Assembly (NCBI RefSeq): GCF_001632805.1
Contig: NZ_CP007220.1
Location: 4,898,001-4,962,000 of the forward strand
DNA from: Mycobacteroides chelonae CCUG 47445
Lineage (GTDB): Bacteria; Actinomycetota; Actinomycetes; Mycobacteriales; Mycobacteriaceae
DNA: 64,000 nucleotides
Direction of reading: 5' to 3'
Below, in pieces: positions 45,025 through 53,922 of the stretch. The position numbers were made by a program, and so were the translations under genes. A model generated the notes under the pieces. The model saw only the letters and a list, made by a program, of their open reading frames with translations. It did no database searches and was not told the DNA's origin. The number at the start of each line of letters is the position of its first letter. Position 1 is the stretch's first letter.

Positions 45025-45921
45025 ATGACTTCTCGGCCAACGGAAACGGGAGACGATCCGATCGATCTCCGACGTCTCCAGCAATTCCTCTCCGTGGCGG
45101 AATATGCGAGTTTCTCCCGGGCAGCCAGCCAACTGAGACTGACGCAACAAGCCATCAGCCAGTCAATGGCGAACCTCGAAAAGCAGCTCGGCGCGAAGAT
45201 GTTCGACCGCAGCGGCCGCCATATCGAGTTGACCCCCGCCGGGGAGGTTCTGCGCGACGGATCCGTCGTACTGCTGGCCGCCGCGCAGACGTTGGTGCGC
45301 CAGGTACAGAACACCGCATCCGATGCACCTCAACCGTTCGTGGTCGCACACACCCCGGCGATCACCGCCGAAGAAGTCCATCAGCTCCTCGTTCCGGTTC
45401 GATCGGCACTGCCCGACATATCAATCACCGCGCTGCAGATGTTCCCCAGTGCCCTCGAGCCCGCGATCATCTGCGGATCGGCCGACATCGCGCTTCGGCG
45501 GGGAATCTCAACACCGAGGAACCTCGCATCACGCGTGATCGGATATCACGCGCTGCGCGTCGCGGTACCCAGCGATCACCCTCTGGCAGAACGTGATTCG
45601 GTGGCTCTACGTGATCTACGGAACGAACGGATCATCGTGTGGGCACCTCCGGGATTCTCCAACTACACGGACTACATCCTCAGCACCTGCCGGTCCGCCG
45701 GGTTCGAACCCGCATTCACCATCAACCGTGTTCAGGGGACCCCGCCGGTGACCGCGGTCCTCGACAACGACGGCGTCGCGTTCGTCACCGCCCCCACCGG
45801 TCCATGCCTGGCGGGCCAAGTCGTCGTCGTCGAAATCACCGACCCGCCGCAGGCGCCCATCCAGGCAATCTGGCTGCCCCACACCCAATCAGCCGTCCGG
45901 GATGCACTTACCCATACCTGA
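45025..45921 (+). CDS. LysR-family transcriptional regulator
   Basis: The protein is 298 aa from ATG 45025. The N-terminal winged HTH reads LRRLQQFLSVAEYASFSRAASQLRLTQQAISQSMANLEKQLGAKMFDRSGRHIELTPAGE. The rest is the two-lobe effector-binding domain. The region between it and the alpha/beta hydrolase gene (44889-45024) is AT-rich and contains an interrupted CAAG/CTTG pair, so it probably activates the divergent hydrolase gene. It ends 18 bp before the serine-hydrolase lipoprotein gene. Confidence 0.92.
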   Translation: MTSRPTETGDDPIDLRRLQQFLSVAEYASFSRAASQLRLTQQAISQSMANLEKQLGAKMFDRSGRHIELTPAGEVLRDGSVVLLAAAQTLVRQVQNTASDAPQPFVVAHTPAITAEEVHQLLVPVRSALPDISITALQMFPSALEPAIICGSADIALRRGISTPRNLASRVIGYHALRVAVPSDHPLAERDSVALRDLRNERIIVWAPPGFSNYTDYILSTCRSAGFEPAFTINRVQGTPPVTAVLDNDGVAFVTAPTGPCLAGQVVVVEITDPPQAPIQAIWLPHTQSAVRDALTHT

Positions 45922-45939
45922 GCCTCTACCGTTGATCTG

Positions 45940-47400
45940 GTGAAGGCGTCGCGAGCTCGGGTCTGCGCCATCGCCACAGCCCTGCTCGTTCTGGGCGGGA
46001 TGCCGGCATGCGGGCACGCAGCGAATCCGATCACCGCGCCGAGCGTGGAGCCCGAAGGTCCTTTCGCTCCCGTCATCCGCCTCGTCAACGACGCGGTTGC
46101 AGCGCCTCGGCTGCCTGGAGCGGTAGTGCACATCGGGCACGCCGGCAAGGTCGTGTTCCGGCAGGCCTTCGGCTGGCGCAAGCTCCCCGATGAACCGGGA
46201 CTAGACGGGTGGCCCACACCTGCCGAACCGATGACCGACGACACGATCTTCGACCTGGCGTCGTTGACCAAACCTCTCGCGACGAGTGTGGCCCTCCTTC
46301 AGCTGTACGAAAGGAGCCTGGTTCGGATCGACGAGCCCGTGCAGACATACCTGCCGGATTTCAACCCCGACAACGACCCGCGACGCGCACAGGTGACACT
46401 TCGCATGCTGTTGACACACACCTCGGGCATCGGAGGCGACCTGAGCCATCAGGGGCCTTGGGGAGTGACGGCGGCGGACAAGACGGACGGTGTACATCGG
46501 GCACTCACCGCTCCATTGGCATTGGATCCGGGTAAGACATTCCACTACTCCGATATCAACTTCATCATCCTCGGCGTGCTCATCGAGAAGATCACCGGCG
46601 AGTCTTTGGATGTTTACGTGCAGGAGAACGTTTTTGCGCCACTGGACATGTCCGACACGCGTTACCTACCCCCGGCCAAGGCATGTGGACCTCACCAAAT
46701 CATCGGTACGGCAGTTTCTTTCGACAAGCTGGCCGCCACGCATGCTCCTTGCCCGGCGGGCACCTGGAACACCGATCTGTTGACACGCATCGCACCGACA
46801 GCTCGCGATGAGGACGCCCCCGGTCTCAATCCCAACTACGACAATCTGCTTCGCGGCACCGTGCACGACCCCACCGCGCGCCGAATGGGTGGCGCGGTCG
46901 GCAGTGCCGGCGTGTTCTCGACCGCCGATGACGTCGGCCGGTACTCCCAGGCACTTCTCGATCGGCTCGCCGGGCGGCCGAGCCTGTTCCCGCTGAAACG
47001 ATCCACCCTGGAACTGATGACGACACCGCAGCAGCCAGGCCACACGGCCACACAACTCGAAGCCGCCAACAACGCCAGCCGCCAGGCGATCCAGGAGCGT
47101 CCGAATCCCACCGATCCCCTACTTGCGCCGCACTATCCGGCGATAGCGGGACAGAGTCTGCGCGGTTTCGGCTGGGATATCGATACGGAACTATCCAAAC
47201 CGCGTGGAATGCTCTTTCCCATCGGCAGCGTCGGCCACTCCGGCTTCACCGGGGTGACGGTGTGGATTGACGCAGCATCGGACACGTACGTGGTGGTCCT
47301 GGCGAACGTTATCCATCAGCGCGGCGGCCCACCCATTGTGGGGCTGAGCGGCGATATCGCCACCACGGCAGCCCAGGTTCTACATCTCTACAGCAATTAA
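45940..47400 (+). CDS. Lipoprotein serine hydrolase (class C beta-lactamase/CubicO-like)
   Basis: The protein is 486 aa from GTG. A lipobox (G20-M-P-A-C24) follows the signal peptide. The beta-lactamase/transpeptidase fold has S108-L-T-K111 (SxxK), Y203-S-D (YxN-like), and GHSG near the C-terminus (HSGFTGV). Such proteins are esterases, D-amino-acid peptidases or beta-lactam-insensitive hydrolases more often than true AmpC. An internal HTSG motif (LLTHTSGIGG) is characteristic of the group. It is co-oriented with the LysR gene 18 bp upstream and could be its target. Confidence 0.9.
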   Translation: MKASRARVCAIATALLVLGGMPACGHAANPITAPSVEPEGPFAPVIRLVNDAVAAPRLPGAVVHIGHAGKVVFRQAFGWRKLPDEPGLDGWPTPAEPMTDDTIFDLASLTKPLATSVALLQLYERSLVRIDEPVQTYLPDFNPDNDPRRAQVTLRMLLTHTSGIGGDLSHQGPWGVTAADKTDGVHRALTAPLALDPGKTFHYSDINFIILGVLIEKITGESLDVYVQENVFAPLDMSDTRYLPPAKACGPHQIIGTAVSFDKLAATHAPCPAGTWNTDLLTRIAPTARDEDAPGLNPNYDNLLRGTVHDPTARRMGGAVGSAGVFSTADDVGRYSQALLDRLAGRPSLFPLKRSTLELMTTPQQPGHTATQLEAANNASRQAIQERPNPTDPLLAPHYPAIAGQSLRGFGWDIDTELSKPRGMLFPIGSVGHSGFTGVTVWIDAASDTYVVVLANVIHQRGGPPIVGLSGDIATTAAQVLHLYSN

Positions 47401-47528
47401 ACGGTTGTTCGGCCGAGAACCACTGCGCCCCTGTCGATCACGAGATTCTCCACCCTGATGCCAGAACGTTATCGGCCGTTTCGGCGAGGCAACACCTTTA
47501 ACAACAGCCACATTGTTAACTTCCTGCG

Positions 47529-48341
47529 ATGCACGATTCGTCGGGGACCAACGACCCTCTGCGCCCTTCACGTTCGGTGACCCGACGTGACGCACTGCGC
47601 TACGCCACAGCCCTGTCCGCACTCGCCGGGCTCGGTGCGGCATCAGCCGCTGCCGGCACGCCGACGGCGTCTGCCGCCGCGCCCACGTTGATCGATTTCG
47701 CCATGCGCCAGATTCCGGCAGAGGACATCAAGGCCGCTGGACACTCGGGAGTGATCAACTACGTCTCCACCTCACGCCCCGGATCGTCCATGGGCGCCAA
47801 GCCGATCACCCGGCCGTATGCCCAGGCGCTCACCGCGGCCGGGCTGGTGATCGTCAGCAATTTCCAATACGGAAAGCCCGGCGGCACAGCGCCATCGGAC
47901 TTCACACGCGGATTCGCCGGTGGCGTCGAGGACGCTCGTACCGCCTGGCAGCTGCACACCGCCGCCGGTGGCGGCCAAAGTGCGCCGGTCTTCTTCTCCG
48001 TCGACGACGACATCAACCGTGATACCTGGAACAACGTTGCACTGCAATGGTTTAAGGGCATCAACTCGGTGCTCGGGGTACAGCGCACCGGCATCTACGG
48101 CGGTGTCAATCCGTGCCAGTGGGCCGCCGCCGACGGCGTGATCGGCAATTCGCGCTCACCCGGCCACGTGTGGGCCTGGCAGACCCGGTCATGGTCACGC
48201 GGCCAGGTCTTCCCCGGTGCGGTTCTCTACCAACGCATCGTGAGCACCACGTCCAATCCCGGCCCGGTGGTCGGCGGACTCGACGTCGACGTCAGTGACG
48301 CCCTGGCCCAGGATGTCGGCCAGTGGAACTTTCACCAGTGA
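47529..48341 (+). CDS. Tat-exported DUF1906 (Rv2525c-like) protein, copy 2
   Basis: The protein is 270 aa. The Tat signal is SVTRRDALRYATALSALAGL. The mature DUF1906 domain (LIDFAMRQIPAEDIKAAGHS, FFSVDDDINRDTW, NSVLGVQRTGIYGG, DVDVSDALAQDVG) aligns along its whole length with the protein at 31659-32423, including the acidic residues of the barrel mouth, so the two are paralogues. Its 3' end overlaps the convergent mug gene by 50 bp. Confidence 0.9.
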   Translation: MHDSSGTNDPLRPSRSVTRRDALRYATALSALAGLGAASAAAGTPTASAAAPTLIDFAMRQIPAEDIKAAGHSGVINYVSTSRPGSSMGAKPITRPYAQALTAAGLVIVSNFQYGKPGGTAPSDFTRGFAGGVEDARTAWQLHTAAGGGQSAPVFFSVDDDINRDTWNNVALQWFKGINSVLGVQRTGIYGGVNPCQWAAADGVIGNSRSPGHVWAWQTRSWSRGQVFPGAVLYQRIVSTTSNPGPVVGGLDVDVSDALAQDVGQWNFHQ

Positions 48342-48864
48342 GGGACACCCTGAGTTCGGTGTAGGCGTCGACGAGTGCGTCGAGCGTGAACCGCCGGTTG
48401 AGACCGCTGGGATTCGGCAGCACCCACGTCGTGACCTCCGCGAAGCGGAATGGCTGCACTCCAAATGCGATGTGTGGGGCCTCGAGCATGGATACCACCG
48501 CACGCTTTCCGAGAAATGCCAGCGCCCGAGGTTCCAAGCGGCGCATCTTCTCCTCGAAATCTGGCCGTGCCGAACGGAATTCGCTAGCCGTGATGTCGTC
48601 GGCCCGCGGCGTTGCGCGACCGACAGCAGCGGTGATACCGCACCCGAACGTCAGCAGTTGACGCTCGTCCTCCGGACGCAGGCGAATGTCGGTGAAGCCG
48701 GCCCGATAGAGCACTTCCCAGAAACGGTTGCTTCGGTTCGAGAAGTTGTGTCCATCGGCCACCGCGGTAGCGGCAGGATTGATTCCACAGAAAATTACGT
48801 CGAGCCCGGCAGCGAGAATATCGGGAGAGTACTGGCCCACAACAGGTAGGTTCTCATGGCTCAC
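48292..48864 (-). CDS. mug: G/U mismatch-specific DNA glycosylase
   Basis: The protein is 190 aa. The Mug active-site motif G-I-N-P (FCGINPAATA) and the NPSGLNRRF motif that contacts the mismatch are both present, with NRFWEVLYRAGF between. The enzyme excises uracil or ethenocytosine opposite guanine. Its start overlaps the stop of the upstream MceE-like gene by 4 bp, an odd pairing of a DNA-repair and a lipoprotein gene in one unit. The 3' end overlaps the DUF1906 gene. Confidence 0.92.
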   Translation of the reverse strand: MSHENLPVVGQYSPDILAAGLDVIFCGINPAATAVADGHNFSNRSNRFWEVLYRAGFTDIRLRPEDERQLLTFGCGITAAVGRATPRADDITASEFRSARPDFEEKMRRLEPRALAFLGKRAVVSMLEAPHIAFGVQPFRFAEVTTWVLPNPSGLNRRFTLDALVDAYTELRVSLTGESSTGRHPGPGRH

Positions 48865-50072
48865 CGGCCCGGCGGTACCGAACTATCCTGGGGGGCTGGA
48901 GGGTTCGGGCCTTGCCCAACGATGCGCTCCTGAAGCCGGTACAGAGTGTACTTGAAGCTACCGACAAAGTAGGCCCAGTCGGCCTGCTTGGGTCCGTGGT
49001 AATCGCTGGAGCCCTTGTAGCCCGCGTCGTCGATGTTGCCCAATGCGAGCTTGGCGATGTTGACGTCATGCGCTTGCGCACTACCCGCGTTCGCCTTAAT
49101 GAGCATGGGTATCAGCCGATTGAGTGCGACCAGGCTGGTGTCGGGACTCACCGCGATGTCGTTGAAGCCGCGCGAGATCGAGTTGAGGTCGGCGAGTGTG
49201 CTGCGGCCATCGGTGCCCTGGATCGACGGGAACTTCGCAAGTTGATCGCTGATCTGCCCGCTCTTGTTGGCCAGGTCACCGATCTGGTTAGCATCGATCG
49301 CTCGCACGCCCGGGCCCGATGCCGCGAGCAGATCATTGATCGTCTTCTCTCGCGACGATATCGAGGCGGCCAGTTGGGACGTCTTGTCCAATGAGTTTTG
49401 AATCTGTGCCGAACGCTTATTGAGGGTGTCCAGCAGCTGATTCGATTGCCCCACAATGTCCCCCAGGGTTTGACCATTGTCTGCTGAAGCCTTGCCGAGC
49501 CCGTTGACCAGATGGGTCAAGTTACGCACCACACCACCGTTGACCAACACCGCGGCTGAACTGAGCACACCTTCCACGGAGGCAGCCGACGACGTGGTCT
49601 GTAAGTCGAGAACGTCGCCGTCCTTCAGGAGTTCCCCGGATGGCTGATCGGGGGGCTCGAGGGCTACGAACACGTCACCCAACGGAGTCGCACTGCGCAG
49701 CTGGGCGGTGGATCCGACCGGTAGGCGCACACCCCTGAGTATCCGAAGCTTGACGACGGCTACATCGTCGATCGCCTCGATGGATTCGACCTCGCCGATA
49801 TCAGCGCCCTTGAGGCGTACTTTTGCCAAATCTGGCAGATTCAAGGCATTGGCAAACTTTGCGGTGACCGCATACGCGTCGGAACCGATGCTTGGCGCCG
49901 GCAGGTCGAGACTCTCCAGTGTCGGCGGATCGCAGGCGGCCACTGTCATTGCCAGTAAGGCTGCCGCAGTGGCTTGAACGACTGTACGAACGCGACGTGA
50001 CGCCCATGTCGCCGTTAAGTGGATGGGCACAACCGTACCAGAATTTACCTGGGAATGCGCGTCCCATGCCAT
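48861..50072 (-). CDS. Orphan MCE-family lipoprotein (MceE/LprK-like)
   Basis: The protein is 403 aa as written; GTG 50030 is an equally good start that gives a normal signal peptide. The lipobox lies in AMTVAAC (C47 from the long start). The MCE domain follows (YAVTAKFANALNLPDLAKVRLKGADIGEVESIEAIDD...), then a long coiled coil (SNQLLDTLNKRSAQIQNSLDKTS). In mce operons the E subunit is a lipoprotein that helps build the lipid-import tunnel with A-F proteins, YrbE permeases and MceG. No other mce gene is in this window, so it is either recruited elsewhere or acts alone. Its 3' end overlaps mug. Confidence 0.88.
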   Translation of the reverse strand: MAWDAHSQVNSGTVVPIHLTATWASRRVRTVVQATAAALLAMTVAACDPPTLESLDLPAPSIGSDAYAVTAKFANALNLPDLAKVRLKGADIGEVESIEAIDDVAVVKLRILRGVRLPVGSTAQLRSATPLGDVFVALEPPDQPSGELLKDGDVLDLQTTSSAASVEGVLSSAAVLVNGGVVRNLTHLVNGLGKASADNGQTLGDIVGQSNQLLDTLNKRSAQIQNSLDKTSQLAASISSREKTINDLLAASGPGVRAIDANQIGDLANKSGQISDQLAKFPSIQGTDGRSTLADLNSISRGFNDIAVSPDTSLVALNRLIPMLIKANAGSAQAHDVNIAKLALGNIDDAGYKGSSDYHGPKQADWAYFVGSFKYTLYRLQERIVGQGPNPPAPQDSSVPPGR

Positions 50073-50561
50073 CGCGCAACCGTATCAAGAGAAATTGGGC
50101 GAAAGTGCTTCGCTATCTCGTGAAAGCCAGTGATCTCCACTACATGACGGGGCATCAGATGAGCATCGTCACGGGCCTGCATCGGGTGACGGATTTGACT
50201 CGACGCGTTCAACGAACGAATCGGGACCGGGACGTCGCTGAGGGCAGGGGCGCGCAGCTTGCAGGTCACGAAGAGTGGTCCATAGTTTGCTACGCAGATG
50301 CATTCTTCGGTTCTGTGAGGCGCCGAAGACTCTCTTCACCGCCCGATGGCGGGCACTCTACCCAAGCAATACTGATTGTTCAGGCAATGAATTTGCCACA
50401 GTTTAGAGAAGGTCCGCGGGCGGTGGTCCGTGCGACTTCGACAAGCCGGATCGACACCGTGAACCGAAGATGGGTTCAGGAGAGTTTGGCTGCTCGATCT
50501 GGGCCGTGAATCGATATGCGGGGCAACACATACGCACAACTGAGCGGCTGCTTGTTCATGA
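50073..50561. other. Intergenic stretch without a supported gene
   Basis: About 490 bp between the divergent MceE-like and carbonic anhydrase genes. Open frames exist on the plus strand but have no ribosome site or recognisable family, and they overlap the MceE start. It must hold the minus-strand promoter of the MceE-like gene. I see nothing else that I can name. Confidence 0.4.
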
Positions 50562-50605
50562 CGCATGTGTCCACGCTCACATGCGCTGCATACGATACCC
50601 CCGTA
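50562..50605 (+). promoter_or_regulatory. canB promoter with operator, possibly leaderless
   Basis: An exact 8-bp inverted repeat, CGCATGTG (50562-50569) / CACATGCG (50578-50585), sits just upstream of a TANNNT-type -10 (TACGAT, 50591-50596). The ATG at 50606 is about where transcription should start, and no ribosome site is visible, so a leaderless mRNA is likely. The inverted repeat lies where a repressor would block polymerase. Confidence 0.5.
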
Positions 50606-51235
50606 ATGCACAATGCGCATATGACAGCTGATCCGAAGTCCGCCTGGAAGGCACTCAAAGAGGGCAACGAGCGTTTTGTGGGTGGTCTTCCGCAGCATCC
50701 GAGCCAAAGCATCGCGCGGCGTACTGAGCTGGCTAATGGCCAGAGTCCTGATGTGCTGTTGTTCGGCTGCTCGGACAGCCGGGTGGCCGCGGAGATCATT
50801 TTCGATCAGGGCCTGGGCGACATGTTCATCGTGCGTACCGCCGGCCAGGTGATCGACTCCGCCGTCCTGGGCTCCATCGAGTATGCGGTGGCGGTACTGG
50901 GTGTGCCGTTGATCGCGATCCTGGGACATGACTCCTGCGGCGCGGTAGGGGCCACGGTGGCCGCCCTGGACACCGGTGAGGTGCCCGGTGGGTACATCCG
51001 GGACTTGGTGGTGCGGGTGATGCCCTCGATCCTCAGTGGCCGCAAGGACGGACTATCACGCATCGATGAGTTCGAGGCCCGCCACGTCGAAGAGACGGGC
51101 ATCAAGTTGTTACAGCGCTCGCAGGTGGTCGCCGATGCCGTCAAGGCCAACAAGCTCGCCATCGTGTATCTGACCTACAAACTGGCCGACGGACGCATCG
51201 TTTTACACGGCCACGTCGGCGACATCGGCGAGTAA
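50606..51235 (+). CDS. canB: Beta-class carbonic anhydrase (Rv3588c-like)
   Basis: The protein is 209 aa from ATG 50606 (ATG 50621 is also possible; the frame stays open upstream to 50516). Zinc and catalytic residues are all present: C55-x-D57-x-R59 (FGCSDSRVAAEIIFDQG) and H108-x2-C111 (LGHDSCGAV). Its ends match the M. tuberculosis CanB sequence as I remember it (AWKALKEGNERFV at the start; GHVGDIGE at the end). It interconverts CO2 and bicarbonate in the cytosol. It appears monocistronic. Confidence 0.93.
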   Translation: MHNAHMTADPKSAWKALKEGNERFVGGLPQHPSQSIARRTELANGQSPDVLLFGCSDSRVAAEIIFDQGLGDMFIVRTAGQVIDSAVLGSIEYAVAVLGVPLIAILGHDSCGAVGATVAALDTGEVPGGYIRDLVVRVMPSILSGRKDGLSRIDEFEARHVEETGIKLLQRSQVVADAVKANKLAIVYLTYKLADGRIVLHGHVGDIGE

Positions 51236-51415
51236 AGACTGCGGCTTGCCGGTGGCCGATCGGCCGTAGATCTGCGGTGTTGGCAGCACACTCAGCGGCC
51301 GCCATTGACCTGCCACCAAACCCGGGCGCTTCAAGTTGATAACGATATGAAACCTCAGTGGTTGCAATGCGATACGTGGGCCTGCGTACTCACTGGGCGC
51401 CACTATGTTCACTGA

Positions 51416-52558
51416 GTGCACCGTCGAACGGCTCTGAAGATTCCACTGGTGCTGGCAGTAGCGACTCTCCCCCAGGTACTGGCTCCTCTTTCGGTCATCC
51501 CGCGGGCGACCGCCGCGCCAGGCCAATGGCCGGTTGAACGCGCCAATGCGTGGTACCAGGCGCAGGGTTGGCTGGTCGGCACCAACTTCATCACCTCGAA
51601 CGCGATCAACCAGCTCGAGATGTTCGCGCCGGGCACCTACGACGCGCGGCGCATCGACAGCGAGTTGGGGGCGTGCCGGCTATTGGGGTTCAACACCGTA
51701 CGGGTGTTCCTGCACGATCTGCTGTGGGCGCAGGACCGCGCCGGATTCCAAAACCGGCTGTCGCAATTCGTCGGGATCGCCGCGCGCCAGGGCATCAAGC
51801 CACTGTTCGTCTTCTTCGACTCGTGCTGGGATCCAAATCCTCAGCTCGGTGCCCAGCGGGCGCCGACGCCGGGCGTGCACAACTCGGGCTGGGTACAGAG
51901 CCCAGGGGCGCACCGCATCGACGACCCGCGCTACCGCGGGATGCTGAAAGATTACGTGGTGGGCGTCATGAGCCAGTTTCGCAATGACGACCGGATCCTG
52001 GGCTGGGACCTGTGGAATGAGCCGGACAACCCGGCCAAGCAGTACCGCAAGGTGGAGCGCAAAGACAAGATCGATGCCGTCAGTGGGCTGCTTCCGCAGG
52101 TATTCAGCTGGGCGCGTTCGGTCAATCCAGTGCAGCCGTTGACCAGTGGTGTGTGGCAGGGCAGCTGGGATCGCGGAAGCCGTAGTGAGATGGCCGGTTT
52201 CCAACTCGACAACTCCGATGTCATCTCGTTCCACTCGTATGCAGGCCCCACCGAGTTCGAGGCCCGCATCAACGAGCTCGCCCCGCTGGGCCGACCGATC
52301 CTGTGCACCGAGTACCTGGCCCGCGACCAGGGCAGCACAGTCGAGGGCGTGCTCCCAGTTGCGAAGCGGCACAACGTCGGTGCGTACAGCTGGGGGTTGG
52401 TGGCAGGCAAGACCCAGACCTACTTCCCGTGGGATTCCTGGGACAAGCCTTACACCAAGATCCCGGACGTGTGGTTCAGCGATCTACTACAGCCAGACGG
52501 GCGGCCGTATCGCGATGCCGAGTATCAGACGCTGCGAAAGCTGACTACGCGCGTGTAA
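51416..52558 (+). CDS. Secreted glycoside hydrolase family 5-like protein
   Basis: The protein is 380 aa from GTG. An N-terminal signal (HRRTALKIPLVLAVATLPQVLA, Tat-like RR) precedes a TIM barrel. The acid/base Glu is E202 in WDLWNEPDN, and the nucleophile is E299 in ILCTEY. Other GH5/clan-A features are GFNTVRVFLHDLLW and VISFHSYAG. Substrates of this subgroup range over beta-glucans and beta-mannans; none can be chosen here. Together with the GH6 enzyme at 27396 this gives two exported beta-glycanases in the window. Confidence 0.88.
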   Translation: MHRRTALKIPLVLAVATLPQVLAPLSVIPRATAAPGQWPVERANAWYQAQGWLVGTNFITSNAINQLEMFAPGTYDARRIDSELGACRLLGFNTVRVFLHDLLWAQDRAGFQNRLSQFVGIAARQGIKPLFVFFDSCWDPNPQLGAQRAPTPGVHNSGWVQSPGAHRIDDPRYRGMLKDYVVGVMSQFRNDDRILGWDLWNEPDNPAKQYRKVERKDKIDAVSGLLPQVFSWARSVNPVQPLTSGVWQGSWDRGSRSEMAGFQLDNSDVISFHSYAGPTEFEARINELAPLGRPILCTEYLARDQGSTVEGVLPVAKRHNVGAYSWGLVAGKTQTYFPWDSWDKPYTKIPDVWFSDLLQPDGRPYRDAEYQTLRKLTTRV

Positions 52559-53016
52559 AACATGTCGACCGACTTTGTTCACAATCTGGATGATTCGAGA
52601 AATGCCGGGCCGGGATGAAACCGATGTCGAGATGCAACGAGGATTGACAAGACACGCCTGCCTACTTTGACAAAAATGGGGGCGTGTCGCGGAGGCTTCT
52701 TAAGCTAGCGTGCATAAGACCAGGTCAGAGCGGTCCGGAGGACGACGTTGGGCTGGTGGCTTCAGATTCTTCACCCCTTCATTGCGTGCGGCGTCGATCT
52801 GTCGCCTCGCACCACAGCGACAACAGCACTGCTCAGAACTCGACCCTCCTCGTCCCGCCGATGCGTCACCCAATGGAGTCGTTGATGTGCGGAGCAGACC
52901 GCTCTGGTGGTCACAAAATAGCGGCGATAGCTGACGCAGGGCACCGGTAGAGCTGGCAGCTGGCCCTATTTCGGTCAGCTTCCAACGAACGCGCAGCCTC
53001 CTACGGGTATACCGCT
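52559..53016. other. Intergenic stretch without a supported gene
   Basis: About 460 bp between the GH5 and beta-lactamase-like genes, both ending here (convergent). It contains two TTGACA sequences (52644-52649 and 52667-52672) without properly spaced -10 partners. An 88-codon open frame (52684-52950) shows no family character. The base composition is slightly AT-richer than neighbours. It could be a remnant of rearrangement at the left edge of the beta-lactamase group. Confidence 0.4.
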
Positions 53017-53922
53017 CTAAGGATGATTGCGTAGTGCGGTGATGGCGATTCGGGCGGCTTCGCCGATGGCGCGGTCGACATTAGGCAGATATGCATCGGC
53101 ACGTGCAGCTCGGGTGAAGACTGAAACGGTCATGGGTGGTTCACCCGGAAACACTATGACGGCTACCTCATTGCGGATGGGTCCAATAGTGCCAGTCTTT
53201 CCGGCGACGATAACATCTCGATGCGGAAAGGCGGATCGTATCCTGTGCTGCCATATCTGCTGCGCAAGAATGTGTCTCATCATCTCGGAGCTCTGGGGAC
53301 TTGCGGCGGCACCGGTCCATATCGCGCTGAGCGCCCGGGCGGTGTCGACAGCGCTGGTGGATGTTGTGTACGCGGGATCGAAGGCCAAGCTTTCTTCAAT
53401 CTCGTTGTTACTGGCGAGAATTCCGATTGCTTCATCCAGAGTCAGTGTGCCCGTATCATGAATAAGCTGCTGTTGTAGCGCCGAAGTGCCACCAATGATT
53501 CTGGTGCTGCCGAGCCCAAGCTCTTCGGTGATTTCGTTGACTGTATCCAGGCCGACAGCAGCCAGGAGGACATCGGCTGCTGTGTTGTCTGAGTGGGTGA
53601 TCATGAGCCGGGCAAGATCGAGCCATGATAGGACGACGGGGTTACTGAAGGTGCTGATGCCGGTCGGCCCGGGAGTGCAGTCGGCTGGGACGACTCGAAC
53701 CGTGGCGTCTGGGTCCAGAGTTCTGGAGTCGAAGGCACGTGCGGCCGCGATGAGTACAAAAATCTTGTAGACCGACGCGGAGACCGCAGGTCGGTCACCG
53801 TCGACGTCCACGACAGGCGTAAGCGTGCCGACTCGTTCGGCACGTAGCGTTCCACGGCAGCCGGCGTCAAGAAACACCGCGCGGATCTGCTCGGCGGCCC
53901 CGCCGATGAGTTGGGTGCTCAT
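53017..53922 (-). CDS. Class A beta-lactamase-like serine hydrolase, no signal peptide
   Basis: The protein is 301 aa. Penicillin-recognising motifs are S50-V-Y-K53 (SxxK), S111-D-N113 and K242-T-G244. The ExxxN omega-loop motif that gives class A enzymes their deacylating Glu is not recognisable (the region reads SNNEIEESLAFDPAYT). No signal peptide, lipobox or Tat motif is visible, so the protein looks cytosolic. It is translated from an ATGA overlap with the LysR gene upstream. It may be a hydrolase, a penicillin-binding sensor or a decoy rather than a true beta-lactamase. Confidence 0.85.
   Translation of the reverse strand: MSTQLIGGAAEQIRAVFLDAGCRGTLRAERVGTLTPVVDVDGDRPAVSASVYKIFVLIAAARAFDSRTLDPDATVRVVPADCTPGPTGISTFSNPVVLSWLDLARLMITHSDNTAADVLLAAVGLDTVNEITEELGLGSTRIIGGTSALQQQLIHDTGTLTLDEAIGILASNNEIEESLAFDPAYTTSTSAVDTARALSAIWTGAAASPQSSEMMRHILAQQIWQHRIRSAFPHRDVIVAGKTGTIGPIRNEVAVIVFPGEPPMTVSVFTRAARADAYLPNVDRAIGEAARIAITALRNHP

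Noticed and set aside
49892..50509. Plus-strand open frame across the MceE-like gene start
   Set aside because: No ribosome site, no family character, and it is antisense to the lipoprotein signal peptide.
52684..52950. 88-codon plus-strand frame between the GH5 and beta-lactamase-like genes
   Set aside because: No ribosome site at proper distance, no recognisable domain and odd composition.
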